A program made the translations under genes and the position numbers. Below are positions 28,261 through 31,667 of a stretch of DNA of 31,667 nucleotides, piece after piece. This stretch comes from JANNNX01 sp031398745 (GTDB taxonomy: Bacteria; Actinomycetota; Acidimicrobiia; Acidimicrobiales; CADCSY01). The notes below the pieces were generated by a model. It was not told the origin of the DNA, did not search any database, and saw only the letters and a program-made list of their open reading frames with translations. The stretch covers positions 1-31,667 of the forward strand of contig JANNNX010000049.1 in the NCBI GenBank assembly GCA_031398745.1, given 5' to 3'. Within the stretch, counting starts at the first letter, position 1. Each line of letters opens with the position of its first letter.

Positions 28261-28974
28261 ATGACCGAGATCCCCGAGCACCTCCGCAAGCGGGCCGAGG
28301 CGGCCAAGGCCAAGGCCGCCGCCAAGGCCGCGGGCCTCGACGCCGACGCCGCCGCGCCGGCCGACGCCGCGGTCTCGACCGAGGGGGAGCCCCCGGCCGC
28401 GGGTGGGGCGGTCACGACCCGCGAGCGCACGGTGGCGACTGCCCCCCCGCTGGCCGCCGGCCTCCCGACGGGCCCCGCGGGCCACACCCAGCGGCTGCTC
28501 ACCGTGGTCAAGTCGGGTTCGATCCAGGACGTGCGGGCCACCCCCACCGACAAGGTCCACACCTGGCCCCACCTGCTGGCCGTCGAGTTCGTCGCCTCGC
28601 TGGCGGTGACCGCGTTCCTGCTGGTGTTCTCGGTGTTCGTGAACGCCCCGCTCCAAGCGCTGGCCAACCCCAACCTGACCCCGAACCCCTCCAAGGCGCC
28701 GTGGTACTTCCTCGGTCTCCAGGAGCTGCTCACCATGTTCAACCCGATGGTGGCCGGGGTGACCATCCCGGGGGTCGCCCTGCTGGCGCTGATGCTGGCG
28801 CCCTATACCGACCGGAACCCGTCGAACAAGCCCGAGGACCGCAAGTTCATCATCTCGCTCATGACCTTGTTCCTCATGTTCTGGGCCGTGCTCACCATCA
28901 TCGGGTCGTTCTTCCGAGGCCCGGGCTTCAACTTCGTGTTCCCGTGGAACGCGGGCATCTTCTTCGAGTTCTAG
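28261..28974 (+). CDS. cytochrome b subunit IV-type (C-terminal half) protein
   Basis: A 237-residue protein. Residues 1-100 are an MTEIPEHL start, an Ala/Lys-rich stretch and a Pro-rich linker, all presumably cytoplasmic. Three membrane helices follow (about 103-125, 159-181 and 195-216), equivalent to helices E-G of cytochrome b. The quinol-oxidation motif that reads PEWY or PDWY in most complexes is APWY here (146-149), in SKAPWYFLGLQELL. With cytochrome b6 and the Rieske protein it forms the catalytic core. The start is preceded by GGGAGG 7 nt upstream, and the gene sits 12 nt after the b6 stop. Confidence 0.9.
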   Translation: MTEIPEHLRKRAEAAKAKAAAKAAGLDADAAAPADAAVSTEGEPPAAGGAVTTRERTVATAPPLAAGLPTGPAGHTQRLLTVVKSGSIQDVRATPTDKVHTWPHLLAVEFVASLAVTAFLLVFSVFVNAPLQALANPNLTPNPSKAPWYFLGLQELLTMFNPMVAGVTIPGVALLALMLAPYTDRNPSNKPEDRKFIISLMTLFLMFWAVLTIIGSFFRGPGFNFVFPWNAGIFFEF

Positions 28975-28981
28975 GAGCGTC

Positions 28982-29803
28982 GTGACCGTCGCCTTGGGCA
29001 TCGCTGCCGTCGTCGTCCTGCTGGTCCTGGTGGTCTTCACGACCGCCCGGCGCCGCGACGGCGCGTCCGCGGTGCGTGCCTCGCGTCCGGCGTCGACCCC
29101 GTCGCCGGCGGCCAGCTCCGGTCGCGAGTACGAGCGGATGGCGCAGCTCGCCCGTCGAACCCCGGGCACCGATGTGGCGACGGCCGCCGATGCGACGCCG
29201 GCGGCCTACGTCCCGCCCGATCCCGAGCAGCTCGGCGTGACCCGCCGCCAGTTCTTCAACCGCAGCATCGTGGCCATGATGGGGCTGTCGGTGAGCGGCT
29301 TCGGCACCGCCGCCCTCGCCTTCCTGTGGCCGTCGGCCGCCGGGGGCTTCGGCAGCGATGTCAACGCCGGCAACCTGGAGGACATTCTCGCCACGATCGA
29401 GTCGACCCGCGAGCCGTTCTACGTGCCCGAGGGCCGCTTCTTCATCAACCCCTACCCGACCGAGTCGCTGACCAAGGCCAGCGCGGTCTACTCCGGCGGG
29501 GTGCTCACGGGCATGGAGGCTGGCGTCGTCGCCCTCTACCAGAAGTGCGTGCACCTGGGCTGCCGGGTTCCGTGGTGCGACACCTCGCAGTGGTTCGAGT
29601 GCCCGTGCCACGGCTCGCAGTACAACCGGGTCGGCGAAAAGAAGGGCGGTCCCGCGCCCCGTGGTCTCGACCGCTTCCCGGTGACCGTGTCCGGCGGCAA
29701 CGTGATGGTCGCCACCGGCACCGTGATCCAGGGTCCGCCCATCGGGGTCAACACCACCGGCCAGGAGGCCGAAGGTCCGCACTGCGTGAGCGGAGGGCAC
29801 TAG
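28982..29803 (+). CDS. Rieske [2Fe-2S] iron-sulfur subunit
   Basis: A 273-residue protein that accepts the first electron from quinol. There are two membrane helices, at about 2-21 and, after a TAT-like TRRQFFNRS, at about 96-116. The Rieske domain has box 1 CVHLGC (Cys189, His191, Cys194) and box 2 CPCHGSQY (Cys207, Cys209, His210). Cys189, His191, Cys207 and His210 bind the cluster, while Cys194 and Cys209 form the disulfide. An extra Cys199 lies between the boxes. The GTG at 28982 follows AGGAG, which overlaps the previous stop. Confidence 0.93.
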   Translation: MTVALGIAAVVVLLVLVVFTTARRRDGASAVRASRPASTPSPAASSGREYERMAQLARRTPGTDVATAADATPAAYVPPDPEQLGVTRRQFFNRSIVAMMGLSVSGFGTAALAFLWPSAAGGFGSDVNAGNLEDILATIESTREPFYVPEGRFFINPYPTESLTKASAVYSGGVLTGMEAGVVALYQKCVHLGCRVPWCDTSQWFECPCHGSQYNRVGEKKGGPAPRGLDRFPVTVSGGNVMVATGTVIQGPPIGVNTTGQEAEGPHCVSGGH

Positions 29804-29806
29804 CCG

Positions 29807-30883
29807 ATGCTCGCTTCCACCCAGCAGACCATCGCGGTCGTCGTCGCCCTCGCCGTCGTCCTCGGGTGGCTCGTCTACCTGCTGGCCAACATCCGCTCGT
29901 CCCGGCCCGAGGTCGGTGCCGAGATCGAGCTGGCCCCCAACCGCAAGCCCTATCTCGATGACGAGCAGCTCGAGGGGCCCAAGCTCGACCGGACGTTGCG
30001 CTGGGGCCTCCTGTGCCTGGTGGTGGTCGGGGTCGGGCTGCCCCTGTACTGGCTGGGCGAGCCGAGCCGGCAGGCCAACGCCGAGCAGGGCTTCGAGGAG
30101 CGGGCGGTCAGCCGGGGGGCGGACCTGTTCGCCACCACTGCCGATGGCGGGTTCAACTGCGCCGGCTGCCACGGCGGCACCGCCGGCGGCCTGGTCGACT
30201 ACACCGTCACCGACCCGGCTACCGGTCGGCTCGAGTCGGTCCAGTGGCAGGCGCCGGCCCTCGACACCGTGACCCTGCGGATGACCGACGACCAGATTCG
30301 CTACGTCCTCAACTACGGGCGCAAGAACACCCCGATGCCGGCCTGGGGCACGGTGGGGGGTGGCCCCATGAACGAGCAGCAGGTCGACGACCTGATCGCC
30401 TACCTGCACTCCGAGTCGGTCAGCGCCGACGAGGCCCGCGAGACCGTCACCGACACCGCCACCCAGCGGGTCGTCGATGCCGGGGGCGACCCGGCCGACC
30501 AGTTCGACCTGGGCGCGGCCCTCTTCGACGGCAACTGCGCCCGGTGCCACACCCAGGGATGGTCCTACGGCCAGTCCGAGACCACCGGTGGGGGGGCGAT
30601 GGGCCCGGCCCTGCTCAACGTGGCGGCCCAGTTCCCCGAGGTCACCGACCAGATCGACTGGGTGTCGTCGGCCGCCGGGGGCAAGGTGGGCGAGCGCTAC
30701 GGGAGATCGGGCCAGAGCGACGGGAGCATGCCCTACTTCAGCCAGGTCATGACACCCGAGCAGATCGAGTTGGTGGTGTGCTACGAGCGCACGCTGGGCT
30801 CGCCCGCCGAGGAGCAGCGTGACGAGTTCGACGAGTGCCAGGCCGAAGTGGCGGCGACCTCGACCACCGGGGGCGGCTCGTGA
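29807..30883 (+). CDS. membrane-bound diheme cytochrome c
   Basis: A 358-residue protein with two N-terminal membrane helices (about 6-27 and 65-84) and two external cytochrome c domains. Heme sites are CAGCH (Cys118, Cys121, His122) and CARCH (Cys244, Cys247, His248). TPMPAWG and GSMPYFS supply probable Met ligands. It is analogous to the diheme QcrC of actinobacteria but has two helices at the N terminus instead of one at the C terminus. It should pass electrons from the Rieske protein to an oxidase or the separate cytochrome c. GGAGGG lies 9 nt before the ATG. Its stop overlaps the next GTG (GTGA). Confidence 0.92.
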   Translation: MLASTQQTIAVVVALAVVLGWLVYLLANIRSSRPEVGAEIELAPNRKPYLDDEQLEGPKLDRTLRWGLLCLVVVGVGLPLYWLGEPSRQANAEQGFEERAVSRGADLFATTADGGFNCAGCHGGTAGGLVDYTVTDPATGRLESVQWQAPALDTVTLRMTDDQIRYVLNYGRKNTPMPAWGTVGGGPMNEQQVDDLIAYLHSESVSADEARETVTDTATQRVVDAGGDPADQFDLGAALFDGNCARCHTQGWSYGQSETTGGGAMGPALLNVAAQFPEVTDQIDWVSSAAGGKVGERYGRSGQSDGSMPYFSQVMTPEQIELVVCYERTLGSPAEEQRDEFDECQAEVAATSTTGGGS

Positions 30884-31667
30884 TCTCGTCGATGCTGTCC
30901 CTCCTGGCCTTCACGGTGACCTGGGATTTCACGATCCGCGGCTATCTCATCGTCGGCCTGTCGGTCGCCATCCTCTGCGGGTCGGTGTACTTGCTGCTGG
31001 CGACCAACGTCGGCAGCCGGCTCGGCTTCTTGCTGTCGATGGCCGGGCTCTTCGGCTGGATGTTGCTCATGGGTGCGGTGTGGTGGGTGTACGGCATCGG
31101 GCTGGTCGGGGCGGCACCGGCCTGGGAGGTCCTCGAGGTGGTCAAGAGCGAGTCGGTGGAGGACACCACCGCCGCCCGGACCGACGAGGCTCGCGACCTC
31201 TCGGTCGACTGGCGGCCGCTGGCCGAGGATGACGCCAAGCGGGGCGAGGCCCAGGCCGCGGCCGACGAGGCGCTCACCGGCGAGGAGAGCACGGTCCAGG
31301 TGTTCGAGGCCACCGCCGACTACAAGTCGATCGCGGCCTACGACATCGGCGGGAAGTCGAGCGGGTTCGTGACCGACAACCTGCCTGGGCCCCACCCGGT
31401 GCACTACGCGGTGATCCAGGTCCAACCGGTGGTGCCGGTCGTGCAGCTGGCGTCGCCGGACGAGGACTGCCCGGCGGACAGCGCCTGCTACGTGCTGGGC
31501 GAGACGCCGCCCAAGGCTGCGGCCGACCCCGACGAACCCGTCTACACCGTCGTGCTCGAGCGAGACCTGGGGGCCCGCCGGCTCCCAGCCGCCCTGATCA
31601 CGGTGGCCAGCGGCATCATCTTCGCCATCTGCATCTACCTGCTCCACGAGCGAGACAAGCTGCTGCT
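30880..31667 (+). CDS. membrane protein of unknown function, cut by the window edge
   Basis: A GTG overlapping the cytochrome c stop by four bases opens a frame with no stop through the last base (262 complete codons). It starts ISSMLSLLAFTVTWDF and has two N-terminal helices (about 20-43 and 46-72). An external domain of about 165 residues follows, with two Cys near each other (DEDCPADSACYV), and then a third helix (about 238-256, ITVASGIIFAICIYLLH). No cofactor motif is visible and no family is recognised. Its place at the end of the reductase operon suggests an accessory subunit. Confidence 0.72.
   Translation, partial: MISSMLSLLAFTVTWDFTIRGYLIVGLSVAILCGSVYLLLATNVGSRLGFLLSMAGLFGWMLLMGAVWWVYGIGLVGAAPAWEVLEVVKSESVEDTTAARTDEARDLSVDWRPLAEDDAKRGEAQAAADEALTGEESTVQVFEATADYKSIAAYDIGGKSSGFVTDNLPGPHPVHYAVIQVQPVVPVVQLASPDEDCPADSACYVLGETPPKAAADPDEPVYTVVLERDLGARRLPAALITVASGIIFAICIYLLHERDKLL

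Noticed and set aside
27421..29169. 582-codon minus-strand frame opposite the cytochrome b genes
   Set aside because: It is the antisense image of conserved membrane-protein coding sequence, rich in His, Gln and Glu, with no domain.
1..31667. CRISPR arrays, insertion sequences, toxin-antitoxin or defence genes
   Set aside because: No regularly spaced repeats, transposase-like proteins, terminal repeats or defence-type domains were seen on either strand.

Overview
The window is a compact, very GC-rich (roughly 70% or more by eye) stretch of an actinobacterial chromosome. Mycothiol synthesis (mshA), an RsiG-type c-di-GMP-binding anti-sigma factor, a small HTH gene next to proC, a hemA-hemC-cobA/hemD-hemB block and rex upstream of heme genes all point to Actinobacteria. 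The split cytochrome b and two-helix Rieske protein differ from the QcrCAB of mycobacteria and streptomycetes and suggest a deep branch such as Acidimicrobiia (inference). No mobile element, CRISPR array or phage gene was seen, and no gap between genes exceeds 300 bases.

Layout. 1-384: 3' part of a dUTPase gene. 464-2439: alpha and beta subunits of a thiamine-dependent 2-oxoacid dehydrogenase E1, then a convergent TetR regulator. 3307-3878: TM2/DUF2510 membrane protein and a tRNA-Lys(UUU) on the minus strand. 4011-6094: FMN-binding split-barrel protein, tiny DksA/TraR-like zinc protein, UbiB-family kinase-like gene with an apparent frameshift. 6091-9931: histidine phosphatase, rsiG, mshA, a long hairpin RNA candidate, proC, small HTH protein. 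9991-10970: SAM hydrolase and a 29-residue membrane peptide. 10997-14208 (minus): membrane protein, CAP-domain secreted protein, ABC-2 ATPase and permease. 14314-21526: rex, precorrin-2 dehydrogenase, hemA, hemC, cobA/hemD fusion, hemB, hemL, an operon with many 4-nt start/stop overlaps that runs from glutamyl-tRNA to uroporphyrinogen III and precorrin-2/sirohydrochlorin. 21560-24243: divergent GT87-like glycosyltransferase and zwf. 24274-26301 (minus): cytochrome c and a MenJ-like menaquinone reductase. 26579 to the end: membrane protein, 2[4Fe-4S] ferredoxin, b6-type cytochrome b, subunit IV, Rieske protein, diheme cytochrome c, and a further membrane protein cut by the window edge.

How it fits together. 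The right-hand third is a menaquinol:cytochrome c reductase of the b6f-like type with its own ferredoxin, a membrane-anchored cytochrome c and a quinone-tail reductase. The middle supplies heme and carries Rex, the NADH/NAD+ sensor. A good match to the Rex operator overlaps the start of the reductase operon.

The most general pattern is promoter architecture. Thirteen transcription-unit-leading genes have a TANNNT -10 box ending 6-9 nt before an ATG or GTG, which implies leaderless mRNAs. This pattern was used to choose several starts. The genes with longer leaders (E1 alpha, the small HTH gene, cytochrome c, the reductase operon) instead have clear Shine-Dalgarno sequences. Other unexplained signals are a 29-position rod-like hairpin between mshA and proC, a 10-bp inverted repeat between the phosphatase gene and rsiG, and an identical N-terminal octapeptide on two different respiratory proteins.
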